Source of the DNA: Sporocytophaga myxococcoides
GTDB taxonomy: Bacteria; Bacteroidota; Bacteroidia; Cytophagales; Cytophagaceae
Direction of reading: 5' to 3'
Assembly: GCF_000775915.1 (NCBI RefSeq)
Contig: NZ_BBLT01000011.1
Coordinates: 124,001-188,000 of the forward strand
Length of the DNA stretch: 64,000 nucleotides
Shown here: positions 25,643 to 34,871 of the stretch, one piece after another
Layout of the letters: each line of letters begins with the position of its first letter
Position numbering within the stretch: the first letter of the stretch is position 1
Notes under the pieces: generated by a model
Database searches by the model: none
The model's input: only the letters and a program-made list of their open reading frames with translations
What the model was told of the DNA's origin: nothing
Position numbers and translations under genes: made by a program

Positions 25643-27346
25643 TTAATTAGTGACAAATTTTATATCCTTTATGAATAATTGCAAAGATTTTTTACCATTA
25701 AATTCATTTTCGTAAATATGGTAACAAATATTAAAAGGTTCTCCCTTCGAAATTCTTTTAAACGGTTCCACCATGTTAAAACCAATTGCTTCAATTGCAT
25801 TAAAACCGTCTTGGGAAATTCTCAGTTTAAGGTGCTGATCTTTCAGCAATCTTGCTGAGCCATCGTCTCTGACATTTTCCGAAATAAAGACAGGATCCAT
25901 GTTCCCTGGTCCGAATGGTGCTAATTGTTTCAGAATATTGTAAAACTTCTGATTAATCTGAGATAACTCTATTTTTAGATCGACATCCAGTTTGGGTATT
26001 AAATCTTCCTGACGTATATCGCAGGAAACAACCTGTTCAAATCTTTCCTGAAACGCTTTGATATTCTCAAGCTTCATTGTAAGTCCGGCGGCATAAGTGT
26101 GTCCTCCAAACTGTTCAAGTAGATCAGAGCATTTAGCGATTGCTTCATAGACATCAAATCCGTCTACTGATCTTGCAGATCCTGTAGCCATACCATTGTT
26201 CTCTGTAAGAATAATGGTTGGCCTGTAAAACTTCTCAATGCATCTGGACGCCACTATACCTATAACACCTTTATGCCAGTCATTTTTGAAAAGGACAGTT
26301 GATTTTGAATCCAATGCCACTTCTTCCTGAATCATTCTAATCGCCTCATCAGTGATATTCAGGTCAAAATCCTTCCTTACTTTGTTCTTTTCATTAATCT
26401 TTTCTGCCAGGAGATCTGCTTCATCCTGGTCCTTGGCAATAAGTAAGTGAACTGCATGTTTGGCATGTGCAATTCTTCCTGCTGCATTTATTCTCGGTCC
26501 AAGTCCGAAGACGATATTGTTGATTGTAAGTTCTTTTGATACGCCGGAAATATCTATGAGCGCTTTCATCCCTGGACGTGGAGACTCGTTCAATACCTTT
26601 AAACCATGGTAGGTTAATATCCTGTTTTCACCAGTAATAGGTACTATGTCGGAAGCAATACTTACTGCAAGTAGGTCAAGAAAACTAAAGAGCAGTTCTT
26701 CTTCCAGCCCTAAGTCTATACATAGCGCCTGCATTAACTTAAAGCCAACACCGCAGCCAGATAGTTCCTTATAAGGATAATTACAGTCAGCTCTTTTCGG
26801 GTCCAGGACAGCACAGGCCATGGGAAGCATATCACCGGGCTTGTGATGGTCGCACACTATAAAATCTATTCCCAACTCTGCAGCATATGATATTTCATTT
26901 AATGATTTAATGCCACAGTCGAGACTGATAATGAGGGAAAAGCCATTCTCAAGGGCCCAGTCTATACCGGTTTTTGAAATGCCATACCCTTCTTTGTATC
27001 TGTCAGGAATATAAAATTCAAGGTTTTCATAGTAGTTGCTGAGAAAGCCATAGACAAGAGTTACAGAGGTAGTGCCATCGACATCATAATCACCGTAAAT
27101 AAGGATTTTTTCTTCATTATCCATGGCTTCGCAAAGCCTTGACACTGCTTTGTCCATATCTTCCATAAGATATGGATCATGGAGATTTTCCAGAGAAGGT
27201 CTGAAGAAATCCCTGGCTTCTTCAAATGTATTAATTCCTCTTTGAATGAGCAGAGAAGCAAGGGAAGCGTTGATATTAATCGCCTGTGATAATGACTCAA
27301 TGTTTTGAGCCGAGGGAACATGTTTAAATACCCAACGCTTTTCCAT
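25643..27346 (-). CDS. recJ: single-stranded-DNA-specific exonuclease RecJ
   Basis: A 567-aa DHH-family 5'-3' ssDNA exonuclease for recombination and mismatch repair. Motif I is YGDYDVDGTTS (about 84-94) with metal-binding aspartates, motif II lies in SLDCGIKS, and the DHH motif is CDHHKPGD (D166-H168). The DHHA1 domain has the GGH motif in QFGGHTYAAGL, and a C-terminal OB fold follows (PFGPGNMDPVF). Length is normal. It is followed by lptB in the same orientation. Confidence 0.95.
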   Translation of the reverse strand: MEKRWVFKHVPSAQNIESLSQAININASLASLLIQRGINTFEEARDFFRPSLENLHDPYLMEDMDKAVSRLCEAMDNEEKILIYGDYDVDGTTSVTLVYGFLSNYYENLEFYIPDRYKEGYGISKTGIDWALENGFSLIISLDCGIKSLNEISYAAELGIDFIVCDHHKPGDMLPMACAVLDPKRADCNYPYKELSGCGVGFKLMQALCIDLGLEEELLFSFLDLLAVSIASDIVPITGENRILTYHGLKVLNESPRPGMKALIDISGVSKELTINNIVFGLGPRINAAGRIAHAKHAVHLLIAKDQDEADLLAEKINEKNKVRKDFDLNITDEAIRMIQEEVALDSKSTVLFKNDWHKGVIGIVASRCIEKFYRPTIILTENNGMATGSARSVDGFDVYEAIAKCSDLLEQFGGHTYAAGLTMKLENIKAFQERFEQVVSCDIRQEDLIPKLDVDLKIELSQINQKFYNILKQLAPFGPGNMDPVFISENVRDDGSARLLKDQHLKLRISQDGFNAIEAIGFNMVEPFKRISKGEPFNICYHIYENEFNGKKSLQLFIKDIKFVTN

Positions 27347-27438
27347 AAAGCATACAAATTATAAAAAAATAGCGACTTTTTTATAAAAAATGGATGATAT
27401 GGGCAAATATTCCGGGTTTATTACCTGAAAGGCATTAA

Positions 27439-28887
27439 TTAATCACCTTCTTCCAGCAAATCAGGAGTCTCAAGGTATTTAATATCTCCGACTGCTTTAC
27501 CTGCTATTCCCTTAATGGAGCCGTACATATCTACTGTATTATGAAGGACTTTTTCCAGTTGTTTTTCCCTTTCTTTCCAAAGTTTTTGAGTAACGAGTTT
27601 TTCTTTTGCAAGAGCTTCCTGCATGGAAGAAAAGCCTTCAACAATTGCTTCCATCTGCTGACGGAATTCATTTCCGGTGAGATAATCGTAAAGCATTTGC
27701 ATTTTATCTCCCTTATTTTCCTGTGACAATTTTACTTCTGTCAATTTGATAAGGGTATCTCTGAGAATCATCGCAACTCCTTTCACTTCATTGAAAGAGC
27801 AAACCCAGACGCCGTCCCGCAGGCCAAACTTTTCCATATCCTTGGGCATAGTTTCTGTTACAAGGACAGCCAGATCCGCTTTTTGTCCGCGAAGGTCTCC
27901 TTTCAGTTTTTCAATCCAGCCATCGCTGAAAGCCTTTGTCCGCTTACTTTCATAGATAATTTTTCCGCAATCTTTTCCTGAAGAGTTTCTTACTGTTTGA
28001 ATTACGTCAGCTCCTCTTACCCCTTTTCCAACTTCTTCTACTAGGTCAAATGGAAAAACCTCCCTGAGCATTCCTTCAAGGACTACTTCCTGTGCTTCAC
28101 CTTGCAATTGCATAGAGCCTTGTTCTGCCTTTCTTTTCATCTCATCAATCTGCTTTCTCAAAGAATCCAGTTGCATATCTTTTTCTTTGATCTTCAGTTG
28201 ATTGTTTTCATCCATCCTTTTGCGGATGTCCTCTTCCATATCCTTGGCCTTATTGAGAAATCTTTTTTCCATTTCCAGCTCAAGTTCTTCCTTTTGATCG
28301 TTCAGCTCCTTTTCTTTTTTTAGCAGCTCAAGTTCTTTGGTTTTCAGTTCGCGGTTTTCTTTCTTCCGCTCTTCAACTTCCTCTTGTAAATTCTTGAGCT
28401 GAAGTTCGAAGTCTTCTTTTACTTTACCTTTGAGCTGATCCTCCAATTCTTTGGTTTTGCTCAAAAGCTTTTTCTCCAACTCCAGTTCAAGCTCATCGCT
28501 TTTCTCTTTCAGTTCTTTTTCTTTTTTCAAAAGATCGAGTTCCTTAGTTTTCAACTCACGGTTTTCTTTTTTGCGTTCCTCGATTTCTTCCTGCATCGTT
28601 TTAAGTTGCATTTCAAAATCCTCTTTCACCTTTCCTTTGAGCTGTTCTTCTATTTTCTGTTTCTCCAGAATCAGTGTTTTTTTCAGCTGAGCCTCCTGAT
28701 CTTCCCGTTCCTTGAGCAGCTTGGCCTGATAAGCACGAAGTTTATTCTCTTTTTCGGCAAGTTCCGCTTCTTTTTGTTTCTGGATTTTTTCAAAATCCTG
28801 TTTTAGTTTTTCCTCTATATGACTGGCAAGCGCCTCCTCTACATTGAAATGATGGGCGCATTTAGGGCAGGTAATTTTATTTTCCAC
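27439..28887 (-). CDS. DUF2130 coiled-coil protein with N-terminal Cys pair
   Basis: A 482-aa protein. The N-terminus has a half zinc-ribbon-like ITCPKCAHHF (C7, C10). Residues about 25-260 are a long, highly charged coiled coil with two tandem copies of a 69-residue unit beginning at residues 82 and 151. The C-terminal part (about 262-470) is the DUF2130 domain, with EEVGKGVRGADV, IIYESKRTKAFSDGWIEKLK and LAVLVTETMP. That ADV...YESKRTK pattern with Asp, Glu and Lys spaced like a PD-(D/E)XK fold hints at a nuclease-like core (inference). Function unknown. Confidence 0.82.
   Translation of the reverse strand: MENKITCPKCAHHFNVEEALASHIEEKLKQDFEKIQKQKEAELAEKENKLRAYQAKLLKEREDQEAQLKKTLILEKQKIEEQLKGKVKEDFEMQLKTMQEEIEERKKENRELKTKELDLLKKEKELKEKSDELELELEKKLLSKTKELEDQLKGKVKEDFELQLKNLQEEVEERKKENRELKTKELELLKKEKELNDQKEELELEMEKRFLNKAKDMEEDIRKRMDENNQLKIKEKDMQLDSLRKQIDEMKRKAEQGSMQLQGEAQEVVLEGMLREVFPFDLVEEVGKGVRGADVIQTVRNSSGKDCGKIIYESKRTKAFSDGWIEKLKGDLRGQKADLAVLVTETMPKDMEKFGLRDGVWVCSFNEVKGVAMILRDTLIKLTEVKLSQENKGDKMQMLYDYLTGNEFRQQMEAIVEGFSSMQEALAKEKLVTQKLWKEREKQLEKVLHNTVDMYGSIKGIAGKAVGDIKYLETPDLLEEGD
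28231..28644 (-). repeat. 207-base tandem duplication within the DUF2130 gene
   Basis: Two adjacent in-frame units (28438-28644 and 28231-28437) encode near-identical 69-residue coiled-coil segments that both start QLKGKVKEDFE and contain EERKKENRELKTKEL. The DNA copies are clearly related but differ at many silent sites, so the duplication is not recent. Confidence 0.8.
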
Positions 28888-29117
28888 TAGAAAATTCTTG
28901 AAGTATTTTTAAAGATAATAAATATGTAGCGGAAGGCGAAAAGGGTAGTTAAAGTTTTAAATAGATATATAAAGACAAGGTCTTAAATATCAATAGGTTT
29001 GCGGGATGTAGGTTGATTGGTGCTTTTAAAAATTCACCGAAAAATCATGGTAATAAAGGAGTTAAAAAAAGATTTTTGCCGGGCGTTATGAAGGGCGTCT
29101 GCTTTACAAATTTCGAT

Positions 29118-29145
29118 AAAAAAAGCTGATTCGAAAGAATCAGCC
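29118..29145 (-). terminator. Rho-independent terminator of the SPOR-like gene
   Basis: Perfect 8-base stem GCTGATTC / GAATCAGC (29125-29132 and 29137-29144) around a 4-base loop. Read on the - strand it is followed directly by a run of seven T. It lies 35 bases after the SPOR-like gene's stop. Confidence 0.88.
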
Positions 29146-29179
29146 TTACTTCAATAATTAATTACATACTAAATGAATT

Positions 29180-29725
29180 TTATAACACACCTTCAAGCAC
29201 ATCTTTAATTGGTACTCTTTCGCCATTTTTATAAGCGACGATCCAGGCATCTTTCACACCCATATCCCTTAGTGCCTTTTTAAATGTGTTAGCTTCCCAA
29301 TAATCAGCAAAGTTGCCTAGTGTATATTTTTTTATTCCGTCTTTATCTACTTCGCCACTGAAGTTCGGATTGTTGTCAAAATATTTTGACAGATCTTTGT
29401 TTCTGAAAGAGCCTACCTGCACTTTAAAAACGACACCAGGTACGGTTTTGGATTTTGCACTTCCAGCTCCTCCTCCTGATTGAAGACTTTTTTTAAGCTG
29501 CTCTATTTCTTTATTTTTGGCGTCCACTTCAGATTTCAAACTGGCAGTTTGAGAGACTTGGGCTGATAAAGCATCTTTTTCTTCAACAAGCTTTTTGTAC
29601 TCCATTGGAGTAAGAGATTTCAGTTTTTTAGCCCATTCTTTTTCAGTTTCTTTATCAGATTGGGCATATCCGGCACAAAATGTCAGAAACATTAACAATC
29701 CGAACACATGAGCGCTCTTTTTCAT
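29180..29725 (-). CDS. secreted SPOR-like domain protein
   Basis: A 181-aa exported protein with a signal peptide (MKKSAHVFGLLMFLTFCAGYAQ), a short coiled coil (about 45-82, EKDALSAQVSQ...KNKEIEQLKKSL), a Gly/Ser linker and a C-terminal SPOR-like fold (about 95-165). The segment VVFKVQVGSFRNKDLSKYF and the later KKYTLGNFADYWEA repeat the beta-alpha-beta pattern with YTLG-[NF] typical of Bacteroidota SPOR-like modules. These bind denuded peptidoglycan or act in envelope complexes. Monocistronic, with its own terminator. Confidence 0.78.
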   Translation of the reverse strand: MKKSAHVFGLLMFLTFCAGYAQSDKETEKEWAKKLKSLTPMEYKKLVEEKDALSAQVSQTASLKSEVDAKNKEIEQLKKSLQSGGGAGSAKSKTVPGVVFKVQVGSFRNKDLSKYFDNNPNFSGEVDKDGIKKYTLGNFADYWEANTFKKALRDMGVKDAWIVAYKNGERVPIKDVLEGVL

Positions 29726-29795
29726 GGTAGTAGCTATTTAATAATGTTTTTAGAGTATCCTGTTTTTATAATTGCCGACAGGAAACCCTAAAATA

Positions 29796-31190
29796 TTATT
29801 TAAGGCTTCCTATCATGTCTTTTGCGTTAACCCAGCTTGTAAATTGCTCGTCAGTCAATAGCTGCAGTTCTATGGCTGCCTCTCTTAAGGTTTTGTTTTC
29901 TTTATGAGCTTTTTTTGCAATTTTAGCAGCATTTTCATAGCCGATATGTGTGTTAAGAGCGGTTACCAGCATCAACGAATTTTCAAGATTTTTATTGATG
30001 AAAGGTAAGTTTGGCTCAATACCGACTGCGCAATTTTTGTTGAAACTATCGGCAGCATCTCCGATTAGTTTAGCCGACATCAGCAAATTGAAGATTATTA
30101 CGGGTTTGAAAACATTTAGTTCGAAATGTCCTTGCATTCCACCGACAGAAATTGCAGCATCATTTCCAATAACTTGTGCACAAACCATTGTAAGCGCCTC
30201 AGACTGAGTCGGATTTACCTTTCCTGGCATGATTGAAGAACCTGGCTCATTTTCAGGAATTAATAATTCTCCGATACCGCATCTTGGTCCTGAAGCAAGT
30301 AGTCTGATATCATTTCCTATTTTCATCAAACTTACGGCAAGTTTTTTCAACGCTCCTGAAGTACCTACTGCTGCATCGTGAGCTGCCAGCGCCTCAAATT
30401 TGTTAGGGGCGGTTTTGAAAGGATGACCTGTTAGTTGGGAAATTTTCTTTGCAACAAGTTCAGAATATCCTTTGGGAGTATTTAGCCCTGTTCCTACAGC
30501 TGTTCCTCCAAGTGCAAGCTCGGAAAGGTGATCCAGCGTAGATTGAAGGGTTTTAATACCATGATCCAATTGAGCCACATAACCTGAAAATTCATTTCCA
30601 AGTGTAAGGGGAGTAGCATCCATTAAGTGTGTACGGCCTATTTTTACTACTTCTGCAAAAGCCTTTGCTTTAGCGTCAAGCGTATCTCTGAGAGACTTTA
30701 CCTTTGGAATTGTTTCTTCAACAATCAGCTTATATGCTGCAATTGACATTGCAGTCGGGAAGGTATCATTAGATGACTGAGATTTATTAACATCATCGTT
30801 CGGGTGGATTTTTTTCTTTTCGTCTTCAAGTTTACCTCCAAGAAGTACATGAGCTCTGTTTCCTATTACTTCATTAACATTCATGTTAGACTGGGTTCCT
30901 GAACCTGTCTGCCATACCACCAAAGGAAACTGGTCATCAAGTTTTCCATCCAGAATCTCCTCACATACTTTGCTGATTATCTCAGCTTTGTCCGAAGATA
31001 GAACACCAAGTTCAAGGTTAGTTTGTGCTGCCGCTTTCTTCAAAATGGCAAATGCTCTGATCACTTCAGTAGGCATTAACTGGCCACCAATGGTGAAGTT
31101 CTCTTTTGATCTTTGTGTTTGTGCTCCCCAATATTTGTCTGCCGGAACTTGTACCGGCCCCATAGTGTCTTTTTCGATCCTGAAGCTCAT
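29796..31190 (-). CDS. fumC: fumarate hydratase class II
   Basis: A 464-aa soluble, iron-independent fumarase that interconverts fumarate and malate in the TCA cycle. It has the superfamily signature [13 protein letters not shown] (about 317-329) with the catalytic serine, [14 protein letters not shown] (H188), [13 protein letters not shown] (about 95-107) and [10 protein letters not shown]. Length matches FumC exactly. It is divergent from radA with 168 bases between. Confidence 0.96.
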   Translation of the reverse strand: MSFRIEKDTMGPVQVPADKYWGAQTQRSKENFTIGGQLMPTEVIRAFAILKKAAAQTNLELGVLSSDKAEIISKVCEEILDGKLDDQFPLVVWQTGSGTQSNMNVNEVIGNRAHVLLGGKLEDEKKKIHPNDDVNKSQSSNDTFPTAMSIAAYKLIVEETIPKVKSLRDTLDAKAKAFAEVVKIGRTHLMDATPLTLGNEFSGYVAQLDHGIKTLQSTLDHLSELALGGTAVGTGLNTPKGYSELVAKKISQLTGHPFKTAPNKFEALAAHDAAVGTSGALKKLAVSLMKIGNDIRLLASGPRCGIGELLIPENEPGSSIMPGKVNPTQSEALTMVCAQVIGNDAAISVGGMQGHFELNVFKPVIIFNLLMSAKLIGDAADSFNKNCAVGIEPNLPFINKNLENSLMLVTALNTHIGYENAAKIAKKAHKENKTLREAAIELQLLTDEQFTSWVNAKDMIGSLK

Positions 31191-31339
31191 AGAATATTTT
31201 AGTTTTTTAGTAGTTACTGTATTGTGAACAATATTACAAAATATATCAAAATACCTCTAGCTCGATATTGCAATATTTAATGTCGGATTTGGGATTTTTC
31301 CAAATTTTTCCACAATATGGTCCTGTGTTGAATAAGTGG

Positions 31340-31347
31340 TATCTTTG
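31340..31347 (+). promoter_or_regulatory. candidate -7 box for radA
   Basis: TATCTTTG fits the Bacteroidota -7 consensus TAnnTTTG and ends 11 bases before the radA ATG. A well-spaced -33 TTTG is not evident, and the implied leader is very short, so this is a tentative call. Confidence 0.4.
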
Positions 31348-31358
31348 AATATAAGATT

Positions 31359-32726
31359 ATGGCCAAAGTAAAATCCTCGTTTTTTTGTCAGAGTTGTGGT
31401 GCCCAGTCTGCCAAGTGGGTCGGAAAATGTCCTTCCTGTGGAGAGTGGAATACCTATGTGGAAGAGCTTATTCAAAAAGAGGAAAAGCAATCCTGGAAAT
31501 CTTCTTCTTCTACAAAAGTTGCCAACAAGCCGAAACCCATCAATGAAGTTGCTTATGATCAGGAAGAACGCATTTATACCAATGACGGAGAATTAAACAG
31601 AGTATTGGGAGGAGGCATTGTCCCGGGCTCTTTGGTGCTGATCGGTGGTGAACCGGGCATCGGCAAATCGACGCTCATGCTTCAGATTGCATTAAGTCTT
31701 GTTGAGCACAAGGTATTGTATGTTTCAGGAGAGGAGAGTGAGCAACAAACCAAAATGCGTGCAGAAAGACTTGGTATAAAATCCAATAACTGTTATGTGC
31801 TTACAGAAACATCCACTCAGAATATCTTCAAACAGATTGAGATATTGGAACCGGATGTTTTGGTTGTAGACTCTATTCAAACTTTACATTCATCTTTTAT
31901 AGACTCCAGTGCAGGAAGCATTTCGCAGGTCAGGGAATGTACTGCGGAGTTGTTAAAGTTTGCTAAAGAGTCAGGTACTCCTGTTTTTCTTATAGGTCAT
32001 ATTACGAAGGAAGGAACTATTGCCGGGCCTAAGATACTGGAACATATGGTGGATACTGTTCTGCAATTTGAAGGTGATCGCCATATGGCCTATAGAATCA
32101 TGCGTACGACAAAGAATCGTTTCGGATCTACTTCTGAACTGGGGATCTACGAAATGTCGGGGGCTGGATTAAAGGAGGTCTCCAATCCTTCTCAGATACT
32201 CCTTTCACAAAGGGAGGAGGTTTTGAGTGGAATAACGATAGGAGCAACTCTCGAAGGGAATCGACCTTTGCTGATAGAGGTACAGTCTCTTGTAAGTCCG
32301 GCAACATATGGAACACCTCAAAGAAGTTCTACCGGGTTTGATGCGAAAAGATTGAACATGTTATTGGCTGTACTTGAAAAAAGAGGTGGACTCAGACTTG
32401 GCGCTCAGGATGTGTTCCTGAATATTGCAGGTGGACTAAAGATTGAAGATCCTGCAATAGATTTATCGGTATGTGCATCCATTATATCTTCGTTTAAAGA
32501 TCTCGCCATTCCACAGACAGTTTGTTTTGCCGGTGAAGTAGGACTGGGAGGGGAAATAAGAGCGGTAAACAGAATAGAACAAAGAATTTCTGAAGCTGAA
32601 AAATTAGGTTTTAAAGATATATTTATTTCAAAGTATAATAAGAAGGGACTGGATACGTCAAAGTTTAAAGTTAACATTCATGCTGCTGCCAGACTGGATG
32701 AAGTGTTTGATTCTTTAATGAATTAA
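31359..32726 (+). CDS. radA: DNA repair protein RadA
   Basis: A 455-aa RecA-like ATPase that promotes branch migration in recombination. It has the N-terminal C4 zinc finger (C10, C13, C24, C27), Walker A GEPGIGKS (97-104), the RadA-specific KNRFG motif in TTKNRFGSTSELG and a C-terminal Lon-like domain (about 280-450; VGLGGEIRAVNRIEQR). All family marks and the length are normal. Confidence 0.96.
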   Translation: MAKVKSSFFCQSCGAQSAKWVGKCPSCGEWNTYVEELIQKEEKQSWKSSSSTKVANKPKPINEVAYDQEERIYTNDGELNRVLGGGIVPGSLVLIGGEPGIGKSTLMLQIALSLVEHKVLYVSGEESEQQTKMRAERLGIKSNNCYVLTETSTQNIFKQIEILEPDVLVVDSIQTLHSSFIDSSAGSISQVRECTAELLKFAKESGTPVFLIGHITKEGTIAGPKILEHMVDTVLQFEGDRHMAYRIMRTTKNRFGSTSELGIYEMSGAGLKEVSNPSQILLSQREEVLSGITIGATLEGNRPLLIEVQSLVSPATYGTPQRSSTGFDAKRLNMLLAVLEKRGGLRLGAQDVFLNIAGGLKIEDPAIDLSVCASIISSFKDLAIPQTVCFAGEVGLGGEIRAVNRIEQRISEAEKLGFKDIFISKYNKKGLDTSKFKVNIHAAARLDEVFDSLMN

Positions 32727-32756
32727 GCTGGATTTAAAAAAAATCTCATCGGGCGT

Positions 32757-33803
32757 TTAACGGATTGTAAATGGATAAAGTCCTGGATCAATTGTATTAA
32801 GGTCCTTTTGCAATTGATTGAAATACTCTTGCATTAGTTTTATATAACTCTGCATTTGTATTTCTATCTGTACTTTTCTATCGGTCTCTCTTTCTCTTAT
32901 CCACTGAACTGCCATAACTTTAGCTCTAACTCCTGCCTTATAATATTTGTAGAATAAAAAAAGCAAATATTCCTCGGGACTCCTTATTGCAGAATTAAAT
33001 ACATTATAATATTCCAGAATCAATTTACCAAAGTCTTTTCTATCATAACTGTCAAGGTCCATGGAAAGAAAAGCCAGTTCTTCCATTATATCTATTTGTC
33101 TCAGTGAATCATCAAATTCTATACAATCAAACAATACAGGTTTATCAAGGAGGAAGATGTTTCCGGTATGAAGATCGCCATGGCAATCTCTGATAAATCC
33201 CTGATTCATTCTGGATTCGAGAAATTCTTTAAAGTGTAGAATAAACCGAAGGCAGTAGTTGGTGCTAATGTCAATAAAGTCTTTACTGACTGGATCAATT
33301 TTATTAAATACTGTGGAATAGTTGAGTATGTCTTTGGTTTTATTCTTAATAAGGTCGCTTTGATTATTTATAATTAAAGGCTTTGATGATAAATGGAATT
33401 CCGCAATAGCTTCCGCAATTTTGCGAATATCACTTTCTGCTATCTCATTTTTTAAAAGAAGGTTGTTTAATTCTTTTCCTTCAGGAAGCCGTCTCATCTC
33501 AACTGCATAATCAATGATTTCACCATTTTCTCCACCTATTTGGAAGTACCCATTGTGTATTCTTACAGGTTGAACATTGATATAGATGTCTGATGAGAAC
33601 CTTTGATTTAATAAGAACTCTTTTTCACAATAGAATTTTCGATTTTGTAACGATGAAAAATTTAGGAATGAAGTTGCAACAGGCCTTTTGATTTTAAATG
33701 CTTTTTTCTCCGAAAAAAGAATCCAGGAAATGGAGGTTTCAGTAACAGAAAGTGGTCTGGAATGATCAGGGAAAATTATACTACCTAATTGTTCCTTTTC
33801 CAT
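32757..33803 (-). CDS. aminoglycoside-phosphotransferase-like kinase (COG2187 type)
   Basis: A 348-aa protein with the choline/aminoglycoside kinase fold. The catalytic loop is HGDLHTGNIFLLDKP, with the second metal site in FDCIEFDDSLRQIDIMEE. The N-terminal part has TSISWILFSEKKAFKIKRP, with the lysine expected to bind ATP. In many bacteria this domain is fused to a P-loop kinase in one protein; here the second half is the separate gene 14 bases upstream in the same operon. The substrate is unknown; despite the name, antibiotic resistance is not implied. Confidence 0.78.
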   Translation of the reverse strand: MEKEQLGSIIFPDHSRPLSVTETSISWILFSEKKAFKIKRPVATSFLNFSSLQNRKFYCEKEFLLNQRFSSDIYINVQPVRIHNGYFQIGGENGEIIDYAVEMRRLPEGKELNNLLLKNEIAESDIRKIAEAIAEFHLSSKPLIINNQSDLIKNKTKDILNYSTVFNKIDPVSKDFIDISTNYCLRFILHFKEFLESRMNQGFIRDCHGDLHTGNIFLLDKPVLFDCIEFDDSLRQIDIMEELAFLSMDLDSYDRKDFGKLILEYYNVFNSAIRSPEEYLLFLFYKYYKAGVRAKVMAVQWIRERETDRKVQIEIQMQSYIKLMQEYFNQLQKDLNTIDPGLYPFTIR

Positions 33804-33817
33804 AGAAAGATCACTTT

Positions 33818-34306
33818 TTATTTTATGTATTCAACTGCTTTGAAAAGCATTAGGTTAATATCAGTCTTTGAAGAGTCAAGTTCCAGGAATTCAGTCTCGG
33901 GTAATTCAAACTGTTCTTTCATTTTCAGATATACTGAGTAATCAGCATCGCTGAACGCTCTTTGGGATGAGACTCTATGTTTTATATCCTCTTCACTCGC
34001 ACTGATAATAATAATCTTGCAATTGGTTTTATGTTGAGCACATTCTTTGCAAAACGATTTTCTTAATTCATCTTTAAAAAAAGTCGCATCCAGTATAACA
34101 TCGGTTTTTTCAGATAATAAAGAGTTCAGCCTAATTTTCATTTCCTCATAAACCGCTTCCTTCTCCTCTTTTGAGTATGTTGGGTTGCTAATTAATTCCT
34201 TTCTTATAATATCACTTGAGAGATATTTGGCCTTGATGAGCTTAGATAATTTTTCCGCAAAGAATGATTTACCGGAACCAGGAAGGCCGGAAACAATTAT
34301 GACCAT
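33818..34306 (-). CDS. P-loop kinase (COG0645/zeta-like AAA ATPase)
   Basis: A 162-aa nucleotide kinase with Walker A SGLPGSGKS (about 6-14), the motif LSSDIIRKEL after the first helix, DVILDATFFKD as Walker-B-like strand, and a basic lid SSQRAFSDADYSVY. It matches the C-terminal half of fused APH/ATP-binding proteins (COG2187+COG0645), and the APH half is encoded 14 bases downstream, so the two likely work together as a two-protein kinase. Confidence 0.8.
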   Translation of the reverse strand: MVIIVSGLPGSGKSFFAEKLSKLIKAKYLSSDIIRKELISNPTYSKEEKEAVYEEMKIRLNSLLSEKTDVILDATFFKDELRKSFCKECAQHKTNCKIIIISASEEDIKHRVSSQRAFSDADYSVYLKMKEQFELPETEFLELDSSKTDINLMLFKAVEYIK

Positions 34307-34361
34307 AAGGATGAAACTGAAAGACTGTTAAAAGGTTGAGAAAAAAGTATGAGTGAAAAAA

Positions 34362-34766
34362 TTACCTCTTTATAAATCGTCCGGTTGTATTAACTATTTT
34401 TCCTTTAATACTTAAAAAGTAAAGTCCAGGATGGATGTTGGAAACAGGTATTTCGAACTGACTTGTACCATTGTTAAAAGTAATAAAAACTTCTTTGATT
34501 AATACTCCTAAAGAATTGTATATGAGAACTTGTGCCTCATCCGGAACACTTGATTTCAATGATAATTGCAGTGTACCTTCTACTGGATTAGGAGTTATAG
34601 TGAGCTTAAGTTGCTCCTGATCAATAAATTGTAGATGAGCATGTTGAGGAATGAGAGATGAGTTATAAGTATCATTAGCGTCCATATATCTTTCAGACAA
34701 GCTGAAGCCGTGCCTGTGCATCAGGAGAAAGAAGAAAAAAAATGTGACGTATTTCATGAACCTCAT
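34362..34766 (-). CDS. small secreted protein consisting mainly of a T9SS sorting domain
   Basis: A 134-aa protein. A phenylalanine-rich signal peptide (about 1-23) is followed by about 30 residues of unassigned sequence and then a full type A T9SS C-terminal domain (about 52-134): LTITPNPVEGTLQLSL, VLIYNSLGVLIKEV, FEIPVSNIHPGLYFLSIKG and the end TGRFIKR. It should pass the outer membrane by the T9SS and be fixed at the surface or released. A cargo this short has almost no passenger, so it may be a remnant or a minimal surface peptide. Internal start M4 is equally possible. Confidence 0.8.
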   Translation of the reverse strand: MRFMKYVTFFFFFLLMHRHGFSLSERYMDANDTYNSSLIPQHAHLQFIDQEQLKLTITPNPVEGTLQLSLKSSVPDEAQVLIYNSLGVLIKEVFITFNNGTSQFEIPVSNIHPGLYFLSIKGKIVNTTGRFIKR

Positions 34767-34871
34767 TTGGCAAATTTAAGCTTTAGAAACGATTATTGAA
34801 TCGTTTGTCTGCAAATTTTGTAAATAGGTCTTAATTATTGAAATTCTCTGTCAATAATCATTATAATGATT

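Noticed and set aside
28102-28806. Several Phe/Ser/Leu-rich + strand frames opposite the DUF2130 gene
   Set aside because: They are the antisense shadow of a Lys/Glu-rich coiled coil.
32757-34306. APH-like and zeta-like genes as an antibiotic-resistance or toxin-antitoxin pair
   Set aside because: Motifs fit the COG2187/COG0645 kinase pair; no antitoxin or resistance context is seen.
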